64,000 bases of DNA. Source: Burhinus oedicnemus. Its lineage: Eukaryota; Chordata; Aves; Charadriiformes; Burhinidae. Below are positions 1 to 13,020 of this stretch, one piece after another. Numbering within the stretch: the stretch's first letter is position 1; each line of letters starts with the position of its first letter. The stretch is taken from contig VFFE01007836.1 of assembly GCA_008921705.1 (NCBI GenBank), forward strand, positions 1,351,602 to 1,415,601, read 5' to 3'. The position numbers and the translations under genes are program-made. Below the pieces are notes generated by a model that saw only the letters and a list, made by a program, of their open reading frames with translations, did not search any database and had not been told where the DNA came from.

Positions 1-421
1 CAATGACAAAAAATAGAAACCTGAGGTGCTGTAGTATTTAAATAAATGTCTGAAGATGCTATCGCATATAGGTATAGATGTTACCCCAGTTTTAAACATT
101 TTCCCCTCTCCAGCCATCACCATTTTCATTTTGGCCAGATTGAACTTGAGTCAGCTGATTTTCATCCAGGTGCTGACAGGCATTTTGATATCCTTGAGAA
201 GACGGCAGCAGCATCACTAACAAATGAGATACGCTGCAGCATCTTTAGCATATTCTTGGCATTACAGCTCATCCCTTCACTAGCAAATTATGCTGCATAG
301 GCTCCATATGTGAGAATCCACCAAGGTCCAATAGCCATTACTGCCCTTTGGGATTTGCTGGACAAGGATCAGCTGGTCGTTGCACGTACTCCAGCAAAAT
401 CCTATATATACACACAGAGCA

Positions 422-439
422 CTGCATATATATATGCAG
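422..439. repeat. 18-bp perfect palindrome in a TA tract
   Basis: The 18 bases read CTGCATATATATATGCAG and equal their own reverse complement. The core is an alternating TA run, so chance and slippage are likely origins. The flanks also contain TATATACACACA and a second ATGCAT palindrome. Confidence 0.7.
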
Positions 440-1540
440 CAATGCATGACACTAGTTCTCAAGTAAGCACATGCTCTGAATACACATGCAGCACTGAGGG
501 ATTTGCATAAATGCTTATACCCAAGCACTCTCATAATAAAAACACAACAAATATAAGTCAACAGTGCTGTGAAACATTAAATGAACGACTTCCACGATCC
601 TAGTGTTACGTGCCTAAGTGAAGATAACAGAAACAAGGACTTAGGGCTGGACATTTGCATTCTTGTTCACACCACTTGCACAACTTAAGCTATATTAACA
701 AGTTAATATTCACTAATTAATTGTAGAACCTACCAATATTATATAGATTATATATGTTATGTATACATATTTATAGCACTCAGAGCATCAACTCTTATTC
801 TAGCTCTAATCTTCAGTTTGCCTTAATTTTATTATATAAAATCCTTTGATGCTGAAATGTCTCATATCACTGCTCATACAAAAGTAGTTTGTCTTCTTTC
901 TTTCAAGAAAATTGGTTAAAAAATCAAATCATGCAAATATAAAAAATGTTCTGTGTGGATATGTTAGAATATTTCAGTAATGGTGCAATCTAAAAAATTC
1001 AAATTTCATTTGTTTTGCTGATCTGTATAAGATTTTAAAAAATAGCTATACTCTAAGAAAGTCAGCTCAGCAGTTTTAGAACTATACACATTTAATGATG
1101 TAGTTTCAGTGACTCACAGCAGCTTTTATTCCATTTTTCTACATATTTGGTGGGAACTATTGATTAGGAATATCCTAGCAAGACCAATCTTTTTGTCTGA
1201 TAAAGCCTAAAGCTCTGTAGCAGATGTATAGTTCCCTGATGAAACTTGCATATTCCACTCTACATAGACTCAGAACTAAAAATGAGAGGGTCATTTCAGG
1301 ACAGAAAAGATAAATTTCTGTTAGATCAAAGGCTCTCACGTGCTTTTAATGGAAATCACTTTTTCGTACGGTAATTACTTCTGGAGCCACATATCATTTC
1401 ATTCCATAATCATTCCAATTTCTAGATGAGATAGCGGCATTTCTGTAGCAACTACAGCAGTTGTTTTCAATACGCGTTTGAAACAAGTCGCTAAATTTAA
1501 ATCATTAGGCGTCTTAATTTTCTTCCCTGGCATTTAAGGT

Positions 1541-1626
1541 GTGCCTACATTGCAAGGGATGGGCAGATATAGATGGATGGGTTTGCCCATCTGTACTGAT
1601 AATTCTTACCCTGAGGATGTAGGCAC
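1541..1626. repeat. nested inverted repeat, MITE-like
   Basis: GTGCCTACAT at 1541-1550 is the exact reverse complement of ATGTAGGCAC at 1617-1626. Inside it, GATGGGCA (1558-1565) is the exact reverse complement of TGCCCATC (1584-1591), and AGGG near 1555 can pair with CCCT near 1610. The result is an imperfect hairpin of about 86 bases. It could be a decayed non-autonomous DNA transposon or simply a structured stretch. No target-site duplication was established. Confidence 0.4.
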
Positions 1627-4600
1627 TGCTCAGGTTATGAATATGTACCTGCCTTAGTTGTAATTCTCTTTATACGGCCAGCCTGCCCTACCATTGCAGC
1701 AGTCTCTGTAAATTGCAGGGTTTGAATACTGGATTTGACTGCTGTTCCCCAGATCCCACATTCCTGCATCTCTGAATACGCCTGGCAGCCTCCTTCTCTA
1801 GTCCTAAACAGACTGATATATTTGGCATTTAACTCTCTGTTTTCCTTTCAGGTTGTTCCAGACTACTGGGACATTTCCTGCTCTCAGCTAACCCCTGCTC
1901 TGCCAGCGTGGGATGTTTTTCTAGCAGGTTGCTAATGTGCCAAGAAGCATATGGATCTCTTGGTGAATATGAAATTTATTTTCCAAATTTTACAGCTTCT
2001 GACCCAGAAACAGGAATATTCATCACTGCAGCATAATTTCAGACCTGCCAAGAATATATCAGTTATGTCATGCAGACGTGCTAAGGGAAAGGATGAAAGC
2101 TGGAGTACGGCAATTCCGCCTGCGCCCTGTACTAGCTATACAGAGAGTGATGAAGTACGTACTTGTGCAGGTAAGACCAAGTCCACCAACGCCCAGTTCA
2201 TTCCTGTTGAGGACCCATCCTCATAGAGAGGAGTGAAAGGTCTTACATTGTGTTTCCGCGGTATCTAAGATTGCCAGCCCGTGAATCCACAATGAAACTA
2301 AAGCGACTTGGCCAACAACTTGCTCTGCCAGATCTCCTGAAAAATGTTCTCTAATGCCCTCCGACTGTGAATCCAGAAGGAATCTGGAGCCTCAGGAAGT
2401 GTGTCCTGCACACTGTGACTGTTACAATTTTGAGGGACATTTTGGTTCAAAGAAGGAGGGATTCTTAATTAAGGGTAACTTGTACTTCCTTCGACATGAC
2501 TAGGTACACTTATAGCAAGAAGCTCCAAAGGAAGTTCACACCAGCAGCCAACACTTCACCACTGTCACCCTTCCCTTCTTGGCATTAGAAGTTTCCCAAG
2601 ATAATCACTGGTCAAAAAAAAAAAAGTAAACATAGAAGTAAAGGGTTTATATATTCCCTTATTGATTTTTAACTACACTTGTTTCACCACAAACCTCTCA
2701 AGAGCCATAAAGTTGCAAGGTGGGTTTTTTTCTGACATTTTAAACATAATTTAAAGAAACAGGTACGTTTGGGCTATGCTTTTGCAGTCAGTATTGCCTG
2801 TTGACAAGATAGCATCTGTCAAATTTTCTATGGATAGTGGCTATACATTCATTCACAGGAGGTGGCAGGTGCTGTCTTGTGATCAATGTCCAGCTGAGCA
2901 GACGTGTTTTTTGCAGAGATATGCTACAGACCTCCTTAATGGCCAAGTCCAGCTGCTCAGTTCTTGGCCTTTATCTCCTATGATCATTTGGGAGAGGGGG
3001 TGTAGTCTCTTGCTATCAGCCAAGCAGCACTTTTTTCAGTTGCTTATAATTGTTCTGCAGATTATTCCATATTTGTAGAAGATACTGCCTGCAAATTTGT
3101 GATTCAGAAGAAATTGCTAATTACTCTTAAGGAAAATTCTTACTGACCTGCCTCTGTAACTGACTTTGTGATCCTTTTGTGGGCATCTGGCGCATTTTAA
3201 AAGTTTCCTTACCCACATCATGAGAAGTTCTTTGCTTTTCTACACAGGTGTTCCAATTTTTTTTGAACCCATGATAGATTGCTCCACCTAAGAAAAGCAA
3301 GATATTTTATATTATCTTGATTTGCTGCACTTCTGAATAGTTGACTGTGTACAAAAATCAAGTAGAGGAAAAAAAAACCCAACAAAAATTAATTGCACAT
3401 TTTGTTTTTGTATTTTTAGTAGTTCAGCAATGTGTTTGGATTGCTGCACATGAACTATAGAAGGAATGAAACTTAAATCAAAATTCATGGTATATTTGTC
3501 TTACATTAGATTCTAGTCTAGTCACACAGATTTGAATAGAAATACTACTTGAGTAGTCAAAGTTATTCAAATGCATAGCTGTTTAAACACTATATAGTAA
3601 AACACTTTCAAGGTAGTTGACTTCATTATCTGCATGCATACCATAATTGAGAGGTGATCAATATTATACTGATGTTTGTTTGTTCTTACTGTATACTGAG
3701 ATTCTGAATCACTTACCTTTTACAGAATAAAGAAGATTAAAACCAAAAATAATGGTTTGTTTTAATTTCTCTTTTTAGATCTTTTCTACAGAGATCTCCA
3801 AGTTAATTACAGCTGCTAATTTAAAGTAGACTAAGCAATATTAAATGCCTCAGTATCTATTTTTCTTCAGAATTAAAAATGACCTTAATTCAATTTAGCC
3901 TCACTCAGTTTAAAAGTGAAATAGGCTATGTTAAATGAAGGTCACTTTAATCCTAACAAAGAGTTCCCACAAAGATTTCACCAGGCTTTTGTACATACTC
4001 TGCATTCAATAATTAGAAATGATGAGGACGAGTAAGTCACATATCTAGTTCTAAGCTTCTGCTCAAATGCGTGTCCTGTAAATTGTGTCCCGCTGTCACA
4101 TATCACTCTATTGGGTAAAGAAGTTTAGCTAAATAACTTTTTAATTCATAATCAGCTCTTCAGATGTAATATCTTTAGTAGTGCCATCTAAAAACAGAAA
4201 AACAGCCTAAGATGTTTTTCCTGGTTTATTATTTATATCTAGAAGCATATTTTTAAAATAGAAACAAAATCACTTTCCTAAACCTGGAGTTTTACCCATT
4301 TATCCTTCTGCAACCTGTGGATTTTCTTTTAGGGTTATAGCACAGTTCCTAGACAGACAAGGAGTTGTGCACATATGACTAATTGAGGGTAACACATGTC
4401 CCATTTGCTCTCATTTGCTCTCGTTATTTCTTCTGCACACACCATATTTTTCTGCAAGTATCCTTTGTTCTTGAGAAAACAGTCATCTAAGGCAGAGGTG
4501 CGAGCAACATGCAGTTTGTTCATGGTTCAGACCCCGGGTGCTTCCAGTCAAATTAATACAAGCTTTCGCTTAACATTCAGCTTCTCCCTTCTGCTTTATG

Positions 4601-6148
4601 TGTGTTATTACTCCTTGCTTATGATTTCAAGCTCTGCATGCTTTTCAGCCTCTAATATCTTTGTCTTATGCTATTTTGAGCTCTTGGTCATATCTAAGGT
4701 GTCAGAGCATCGTCCAGTCCAACACTTACTCAAGTACCAGTTTCTTGGCAGATTCTGAATTGCCTCATCTGGAGTCTGCTTCTCCCAGGAGTCTATTTCG
4801 GTATTATTTGCTCCCTTTTCTGTTGAAAACCAGTGGCTTTTTAAAACTGGAAGGTTTGTTGTTTTTTTTAAATCTAGAAATCTTCATTAGATCTTACCCT
4901 AAGGCAGGCTAATTCCATGCTTTATCATAACACCTGTAACAGATAAAATTGTCTCCCCAATCTTATAAACTACAAAATACTTTAAAACCCTCAGGTTCAA
5001 GGCATACAACTTGCATATGCTTCTTTTTTATTTAGAATGCAATACTCCTCAATTTTTTGTAACAGCTTGATGAATATCCTCCTTTGCTTGGATTGCTGAA
5101 AACTGTTAAGTACGCCAAATGCATCAGCACTTGCTATTTTCGGAAGGAAAACCTCCTTCTGGTTGACTTGCTTTTAAATAACACTTACTGCTTCCAGATA
5201 TACATTGAAGTGTTCTTGCCTTCTTTTCTAGTAGTTTCTGGTATTTCCAGACTCTGAGCCTTTAAATGCTCCAATTTCTTCTTGGTGTCTTTCTTTGATT
5301 TCTTGTTATTGCTAGTGCCATGAATGAGGCTCAGAGGATTACAGTAGATGTTCTTTAATCATGAGTGTCTGCAGTGCCTTTTCCTCACACTTACAAGCCA
5401 GAGAAAGGAACATTTACACCAGTAACCTTTCATTATGAGAAATAATAAGTAAAGAAAATCATAGTATCATATTCATAGATGTGAATCTGTTGGAAAAAAA
5501 ATCCATGCAAGAAACAAACACTAAAAGCCACTTTGCAACTGACAAAAAGCAGCCAAGAAACCCACTTAGAAAGTTTATTTAATATTTGTAGATCTATTTT
5601 TGGTTTGTGTTTGACTGACAAATCTAGAAGGAGAAATATCTATGGTGCTAGCCAAGAAGAAGATATTAATCCTCAGCAACATAAAGAAGTGGCTATTTCA
5701 AGTGGTTGTAATGCAAATGTCAATGTAAAAGCTTTTTCCTCTCAACTCCAGAATCTGCGAAGCCATTGACAGAATGTGCTTTAATATTAGTAGATGTTCT
5801 GTGTATTTGATAGATGCATGACTGATCCACCAAGAGACAGAAATTGAATGTTTTCAAGCATTTTTTTAATCTCATGAAACTGAGATCTTTGACTTCTACT
5901 TGCATTTAGTCCAAGCTGGATTTTCTTTAAAGTCAGTTTCACATCTGAAATGTTGAGCTCATTTTCTAATAATAGTTGAAATAAATATAGTGCTTCCAGT
6001 GAAACTTTCATTTTTTTAAATCCATGTTAAAAAGATGGAAACTATGTGAAAAACAGTTGTTGGTTTTTTTCACGGGAATGTGAAAGACAGGGCTTTTTAA
6101 TTGGTATTAGGTATTACCAATTTAATCATCACAGCTACATGAAAGAAC

Positions 6149-7112
6149 TCACAGAATCACAGGATCACAGAATGGTAGGGGTTGGAAAGGACGTCTGGAA
6201 ATCATCTAGTCCAATGCCCCTGCCAGAGCAGGGTCACCTAGAGCAGGTGAGACAGGATCATGTCCAGGCAGGTTTTGAACATCTCCAGAGAAGGAGACTC
6301 CACAACCTCTCCGGGCAGTCTGTTCCAGTGCCCTGTCACCCTCAAAGTAAAGAAGTTTTTCCTCATGTTCAGATGGAATTTCCTGTGTTCCAGTTTGTGT
6401 CCGTTGCCCCTTGTCCTGTCACTGGGCACCACTGGAAAGAGTCTGACCCCATCCTCTTGACATCCACCCTTTAGATATTTATAAGCATTGATGAGATCCC
6501 CTCTCAGTCTTCTCCAGGCTAAAGAGACCCAGGTTTCTCAGCCTTTCCTCATAAGAGAGATGCTCCTGTCCCCTGATCATCTTTATAGCCCTCTGCCGGA
6601 CTCTCTCCAGTAGTTCCCTGTCTTTCTTGAACTGGGGAGCCCGGAACTGGACACAGTACTCCAGATGTGGCCTCACCAGGGCAGAGTAGAGGGGCAGAAT
6701 GACCTCCCTCGACCTGCTAGCCATGCTCTTCTTAATGCACCCCAGGATACCTTTGGCCCTCTTGGCCACAAGAGCACATTGCTGGCTCATCGTCATCCTG
6801 TTGCCCACCAGGACTGCCAGGTTCCTCTCTGCAGAGCTGCTTTCCAGCAGGTCAGGCCCTAACCTGTACTGGTGCATGGGGTTATTCCTCCCTAGGTGCA
6901 GGACCCTACACTTGCCCTTGTTGAACTTCATTAGGTTTCTCTCTGCCCAACTCTCCAGCCTGTCCAGGTCTCGCTGTATGGCAGCACAGCCTTCTGGTGT
7001 GTCAGCCACTCCTACCAGTTTTGTGTCATAAGCAAACTTGCTGAGGGTACACTCTGTCCCTTCACCCAGGTTGTTGATGAGTATGTTGAATAAGACGAAA
7101 CCATTCATTCAA
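6149..7112 (-). mobile_element. CR1 LINE, 5'-truncated, minus strand
   Basis: The + strand begins with the reverse complement of a CR1 3' tail (repeated CACAGAATCA-type units, then GGTTGGAAAGGAC) and runs into reverse-transcriptase coding sequence read on the minus strand. The minus frame from 7108 to 6479 carries the CR1 palm and thumb blocks ([71 protein letters not shown]). A small deletion near 6508-6512 shifts the frame, and the C-terminal part continues at 6432-6238. The palm motif expected as FADDTKL reads FAYDTKL, so a catalytic aspartate is lost. Only about the last 960 bases of the element remain. It is an inactive fossil. Confidence 0.95.
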
Positions 7113-10100
7113 TTTTGTGCAAAGGGCAGATCTACTCCCAAGTAATATGTTAACCAACAAACATCTACATACAAAAATTACCCTCAAGCATTTCTCATTT
7201 CCAATGCTGTAATTCTTTTCAAATAATTTCTGGTAGAGAAATCAAGGTCTCTAATAGAGGATGAATAGAAGTCTGACCGTGTTAGGGAGAATGTCTGCAC
7301 TTATTGATGTTATGTCCAGGTGCAACACTTTAACTTGGAAGTGATGGGATTTTATATGTAGATCGCTTGAGACAGCTGCTTTTTTGTCCTTTGATATCTC
7401 TCCTCAGAAATATTCTCTTCTGTCTACTTTATTTTTATCACAATAAAAATTATTCTCTGATTTAAACATAATTTTCTCTTGTTCCCCCTAGTTTTACTTC
7501 TTTATATTGCTAAAATTAAAAAAAAAGAGTTAACAAAGCTAATGAAATTCAGCAGCACACTTTGGTGGTGTTTACCATGCCTTGCTTTATCCAAATAATT
7601 GGGACACTAGGTCTTATTGTCATTAAAAGTGTTGAATATAAAGACACAGACATGTCTAAATCAGCTGGGGTCCTACGTGGTCATTACCGAAAAGACAAAG
7701 CACAGTTGAGATTTCTAATCCTCCGAGTACACACACACAGAGGCAAAGGCCATAAAAGTCATTGCTGAGAAAAGTATTTTTGTGAAGTTTTGTATGAAAT
7801 CCTGTTTTCTTCATACTCGATCAAAGTTTTGCCATCAGTGGCATCAAGATGTTATCTGCAACACTGAGCCTGGGTTGGTTTTCTATTTTTGCAGCTGTTA
7901 CTTCTCATATACTATCTTAAAGAAAATACCTTGCTTACATGATCTCTTTCATTTCTGCCGTAACATTCCATCAGTTTATTGCAGAGACGAGAGGATAATT
8001 AGCCTTATCCAGTCCCTCAAGGTTAGCCTAGGGTGGTATACTGAATGGGCACAAAAGACATGTTAGAAATGGTTCTCCTGGGTAAATAATTTATTCCTGT
8101 AATTTCTTAGGAATGATATGCAAGTTACATTGTTCTCCTTCATTTAAAAGCACTTTCCCTATGGAGGACAGGGGAGGGATATTTCCTTTCTATCCGCTAC
8201 CTCTTTGAAGGGGCAGCTAAGTGTTTTGTATAATGATCCTTTAACATGCCAATATTAATAATACGATCAATGCCAATACTTATCGTTTATGCAGTGCTTT
8301 TTCATCCATATGTCTCAGGGTGAGACAGACAGATGAGGTCAGAGGCTTCTGAAGGTTTCAGTGGTGTTGGAGAGCAGCAGTCCCACGGCAGCTGCCATTT
8401 CAAGGGAGGAGAGGAGAAAGGCTGGAGGAGGTACAGGGTGAGCAGCAGAACCCCTAAGGGAGGGCAGCTTCACCCTGCCATGGAGAGGAGAGCATGGAAC
8501 TGGCAAAGGAATGGAAGAGTACAGGACAGAAAAGGGTTTGAAAATGGTAAAGGGAGAGGAAAACAAAGGCAGAAGAATTGGAGCACAGACATGTGCAGAG
8601 GAAGGAAAACAGATAAAGTCATTATGGAAGAGAACTTGTAGAACTTGCCTCATTCAAGAGGAAAATATGCAATATGGTCTTTTGAGACAGAAAATAGCAG
8701 GGGAGGTAACCTATTTCATTTGGAGAGTAAAAGTGCTGCTTATGACTAGGAGAACCTGTCATTTTGTTACAAACTTGGCAATGCACACACAGTCCAGGTT
8801 CATCCCTGCCTGCGTGGCTGCTCGTGTGTGGAGCTCTCTGCTCACTCCCTGATGGCTCTGAGTCTAATAATGTGCAGACCTCTGGTCTGGACACAGTCTT
8901 TTAATATATGTTTGGACAGCTGCATCACAACAGGGTCCTAATTTTGAATGGGGTCTCTGTTTTCTACCATAATTGAAATGATAAATCATAATCACTCAAT
9001 AACATCATCACTATCGCTTCTTGGACATCAAAATCCCTTGAGATCATAAGGAAATGTAAATTATGCTAATATTATCTATTGTATTCACAAAAATTACAAT
9101 CCATAGTCTGAGCCAAACCCCAAAATCATCACGTCTATGTAAAGTATAATTGTACCAGTCTTTTGTTTCTTCGCTACAACAAGTAGTTGTGAAGAATTCG
9201 AAGGATCCTTCTACCGCAGGCTGTGCATTTCCCCATAGGCAGGGCGCTCCGCAAAGTTCCTTTCCTTTCTGTGATTTTGGAGACTACAGCAGAGACAGGA
9301 GAGGCCCCTTTAAATCTCTCTGGTTTATCTGGTTGCTTAGGACAACCCCTGTAAACATCAGTGGAACAACATGTGGTCTTCAAAAAGCTGGGGACCTTGG
9401 GGAAAAACTAGGTCTTTTTGGAAGGAACAGATCCTGTGTATCCGTACCTGTATGAGGAGAAATACGCTTTTGCAGAAACTTATTTTGCACATTTCTTTTG
9501 GAATGCTTCATGCTTTTATGGTGTGTTTTAATTTGTGATGTACGGCAAAAATAAACATGTTTTCTGGCAGCAGCTTTTTTTTCTTGTTTTCTATATTGTT
9601 TTCTGTTGTGATATAAATATTTACTGATTAAATATTTATATATAATGAAAGAAGAATATGAGAAAGATGACTTTGACTATACAAAAGTGACAAGTCTGCT
9701 TATAATTTTATACTGATAGTGTGTTTTTATTGTGCCTTTTGAGGCGATAGCTTTAGAAAGGTGAAATGCCTATTAGAAAGCTAATTAAAAATACTGGGGA
9801 AATTCAAATAAGAGTGAAAATGTTACCCTTTGCAATATGAGTTGCCAATTAGACATGATAAATAGAGGGGTTAAATATTAGCTAGCTGATAAATATTTCA
9901 AAGCTTGTTCCTACTGATATGAAACAGCAGGTTCTTTCTTACATACAATTCTGAAGAATTAAAAAAACAACAATCTGGCAGTTCTGTGTCCCTGATATTT
10001 CAGAACTCAATTTTTTTTTCAGATGATGTTTTAGAAATGAGATTAAAACTTTATCCAGTTTGTCTCTTCTCCTGGCAGTGTTTCATTACAATGAGTTGCT

Positions 10101-11636
10101 TCAGGAAATTACTACTATTACTGCTATATATGTTATTACACTACTACTTTTCTGGACTTAAAATGTGATACTCTTCCTATATATCCCTCCTTTTTATTGC
10201 TGTTTATAAAAGAATTGCTATCTGTGGGAGATATATAGACCAGTGTACATGGTCATACATGAACAAGTTAACTTTGACCTCATTTTATGTCTGTAATATT
10301 TAAGATTAAAATCTCCATTTCATTCTTGTTATCATTGTAGCTCTATAACTTGTACTCGATATAAAAATACACCTCTTAAACTTTAGCTATGAAAAACTCC
10401 TGGCACAGTGTCATAGTATTTCATATATAAACCCTGTGGGTTTGTGATTAAATGATGAAAAAAATCTGAAGGATTAACTTTATTAGACTAACTGAATCTC
10501 AAGTTATTTAGAACTTTTGTTTGAATCCTGTGAATGCCACTCTTCTGTTCATTTTCCTGAGAGAAAAAAAGAAATTTAAAGCAATTCTTGTTTATGTAAT
10601 CCAGATTCACACCCTCTTAAGTCTTATATAGCCTTTCAAATGAAAGCAAAGTAACCAGAATACATAGCTGAGTCAAAACAGGGAAAAATGCAGAACAATT
10701 AAATTGAATGTGAATTTAAATCTTGTGTAACTGTGGATGGAACTTTGAATGGTAAAATCTCATCAGGTGTTCGTGGACCTGCTGATTCCAGTGCACTTTT
10801 TATAAAATATGAAGTTGTACTGAGTCATTGCTTTTCTACCAACTTCATTGCAATAGACTTTTAGTCCAACATAGTGGTGGGATTGGATGGGATTTGGAGA
10901 GTAGCAAACCCATAATCTGCCACTGTCAGCTCTGGATCATCAGCTGAGAAACTCTTTTATTATAAAACAGAAGCACAGTGCTTTAAAGAAATGAGGGTTA
11001 TTATCAGGCTGTCCTTTCTACATTTGCATCTTACTTGTTACCTTAGAAAGGAATAAAGCAACTTTCAAGACATGAGCTATTTTTTCCATTAGTAATCCAC
11101 GTAAACTCAGTAAGGTCATTTTATAGTGTGCTATTCCATGAGTCCTCACTCCACACATTTCAGTTTATTTTATGATCTCTGTTAATAGTTCCTGTTAGTG
11201 AATGCTACACAGTAAAGACAAATTTTCAGTCTCCAAAAATAACATGACGAGCAAACAGACATTATTCAGCCTGTAGAAAATATTACCTATATTGGGGTAT
11301 TCTTAATTCTCCTGCCAGTTAACCCCTATATTGTTTATTTTTTCTAGAACCAGAAATTCTTGTTGTAAATAGCAAGCCAGATTTGATTGCAAGGGTTAGG
11401 TAAACAAAACTGTCGCTGAACAGGGAAGTTCCTTCTACAGTCTGAATTAAATCTCACATACCTATCCAGACTAATATTGATTAAGCTCATATGAGACAAG
11501 CAGTAAAAAAAGTTCCTTGTGAAAGAGAACACAACATGAAAAATCCTACAATCTATGTAACAGAATTTCAAAGGAAAGATGCTCAAATTCCAAGTTTCTC
11601 TGAATCTTGTTGCATCAGGGCACTAATAAGCTTTAA
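7113..11636. other. intergenic DNA, no gene seen
   Basis: No exon or known repeat was recognised. The stretch around 8330-8640 is purine-rich and gives open frames on both strands. These have no recognisable domain and are attributed to composition. The rest is AT-rich. Confidence 0.55.
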
Positions 11637-12030
11637 TCACAGAATTGTCTAGGTTGGAAGGGACCTTTAAGATCTAGTCCAACCATTAACCTAACACTGC
11701 AAAAACTGCCACTAAACCACTTCTCTAAGCACATCTACCCACCTTTCAAATACCTCCAGGAATGGTGATTCAACCACTTCCCTGGGCAGCCTGTTCCAAT
11801 GGTTGATAACCCTTTCAGCGAGAAGTTTTTCCTAATATCCATCCTAAACCTCCCCTAGCACAACTTGAGATCATTTCCTCTTGTCCTATCGCTTGTTACT
11901 TGGGAGAAGAGAAGAAAACACCCCCCTACCCCCCCATCTTACTGCAACCTCCTTTCAGGTAGTTGTAGAGGGCAATAAGGTGCCCCCTCAGCCTCCTTTT
12001 CCCCAGATTAAACAACCCCAGTTCCCTCCC
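11637..12030 (-). mobile_element. CR1 LINE 3' fragment, minus strand
   Basis: The sequence starts with the CR1 tail (CACAGAATTGTCTAGGTTGG) and parallels the copy at 12607-13020 for most of its length: CCTGGGCAGCCTGTTCCAAT, GAAGTTTTTCCTAATATCCA, TCATTTCCTCTTGTCCTATC and CTCCTTTCAGGTAGTTGTAG. A C-rich stretch around 11918-11937 interrupts the match. Homology to CR1 fades near 12030, where an unrelated segment begins. It is non-coding and heavily decayed. Confidence 0.93.
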
Positions 12031-12606
12031 CCAGTTAATGGCCCTGACCAGCCTCACCTGGAACCTCCCCCCCACACCCATGGGCTCAGGAGCTCTATTT
12101 AAGTTCAGCTCTAAGCCCTCAGCTATTGTTAGAGCTACACTGGAAGAGTGCTGATCTCCTGAACAGCCATAGCCCAGCCCAGCCCCTGGTCCTCACCCCC
12201 AGACCATGGGATAGCTTCCTAGCTTGCTGTCAGCCCTGCCTCATCACTATGGCTCTTCCTGGCAATTGCTGGACCTTATCCCTGCCTGTGGACTGGCTTG
12301 ACCTGGAGCTGCCTCATCACCATGATACTGCCTTATGATATGGGCTTTTGGTTGCATCTGTCCACCATCTCCAGGTCTGTCTGGCTTACCTTGCTTGGGT
12401 ACTGTGGGGCTGGTCCCCATGGCTGTGGGATGTCTCTTAGCTCTTGTTCTCCTAGCAAGCAGCCCTGTTCTTGCTGCCTCCTGATATGTTGCATCTTTGT
12501 AATACAAATCCTAACTCTTAAAGGTTCATTTAATTTGCAGAAGACTCAGACTACTGCCCAGATCCAGTGAGTACTTCAGTTCAGTGCCTTCTTATGTTCC
12601 GTATTT
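12031..12606. mobile_element. unidentified repeat-like segment, possible solo LTR
   Basis: This segment is richer in C and G than its surroundings and fills the space between two CR1 fragments. It has a TATA-like CTATTTAAG at 12095-12103 and repeated CTGCCTCATCAC phrases. The composition changes sharply at the CR1 boundary. It could be an old LTR of an endogenous retrovirus lying beside or inside CR1 sequence, or unique DNA. No retroviral coding region, primer-binding site or target-site duplication was identified, so the element class is a guess. Confidence 0.3.
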
Positions 12607-13020
12607 CATAGAATCATTTAGGTTGGAAAAGACCTTTAAGATCATCTAGTCCAACTATTGACCCTACTCTACCAGGTCTGCCACTAAACCATGTCTCTAA
12701 GAACCACATCTACATGACTTTTCAACACATCTAGGGATGGTGACTCAACCACCTCCCTGGGCAGCCTGTTCCAATGTTTGACAACTCTTGCAGTGAAAAA
12801 TTTTTTCCTAATGTCCAGCCTAAACCTCCCCTGGCACAACTTGAAGCCATTTCCTCTTGTTCTATTGCTAGTTACTTGGGAGAAGAGACCAGCTCCCATC
12901 TCACTAGAACCTCCTTTCAGGTAGTTGTAGAGAGCAATAAGGTCTCCCCTCAGCCTTCTCTTCTCCAGACTAAACAATCCTAATTCCTTCAGCCGCTCCT
13001 CATAAGGCATTTCTTGCATG
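12607..13020 (-). mobile_element. CR1 LINE 3' fragment with open C-terminal frame
   Basis: The tail CATAGAATCATTTAGGTTGG opens the copy on the + strand. Read on the minus strand from 13019 to 12684, an uninterrupted 111-codon frame encodes the CR1 C-terminus ([64 protein letters not shown]). Everything 5' of this, including the RT palm, is missing. The open frame suggests a somewhat younger copy than its neighbours. It cannot encode an active protein. Confidence 0.94.

Larger units (their letters stand above)
1..6148. other. upstream intergenic DNA, no gene seen
   Basis: This is AT-rich sequence with only short, unconvincing open frames. I recognised no exon, RNA gene or young transposon in it. 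It holds short AT-rich tracts (for example around 713-780), an 18-bp palindrome and an inverted repeat, listed separately. By mammalian synteny it lies between TTLL7 and PRKACB, but that is inference. Confidence 0.6.

Noticed and set aside
8333..8653. Open frames on both strands in a purine-rich stretch
   Set aside because: Simultaneous open frames on both strands reflect biased composition; there is no conserved domain.
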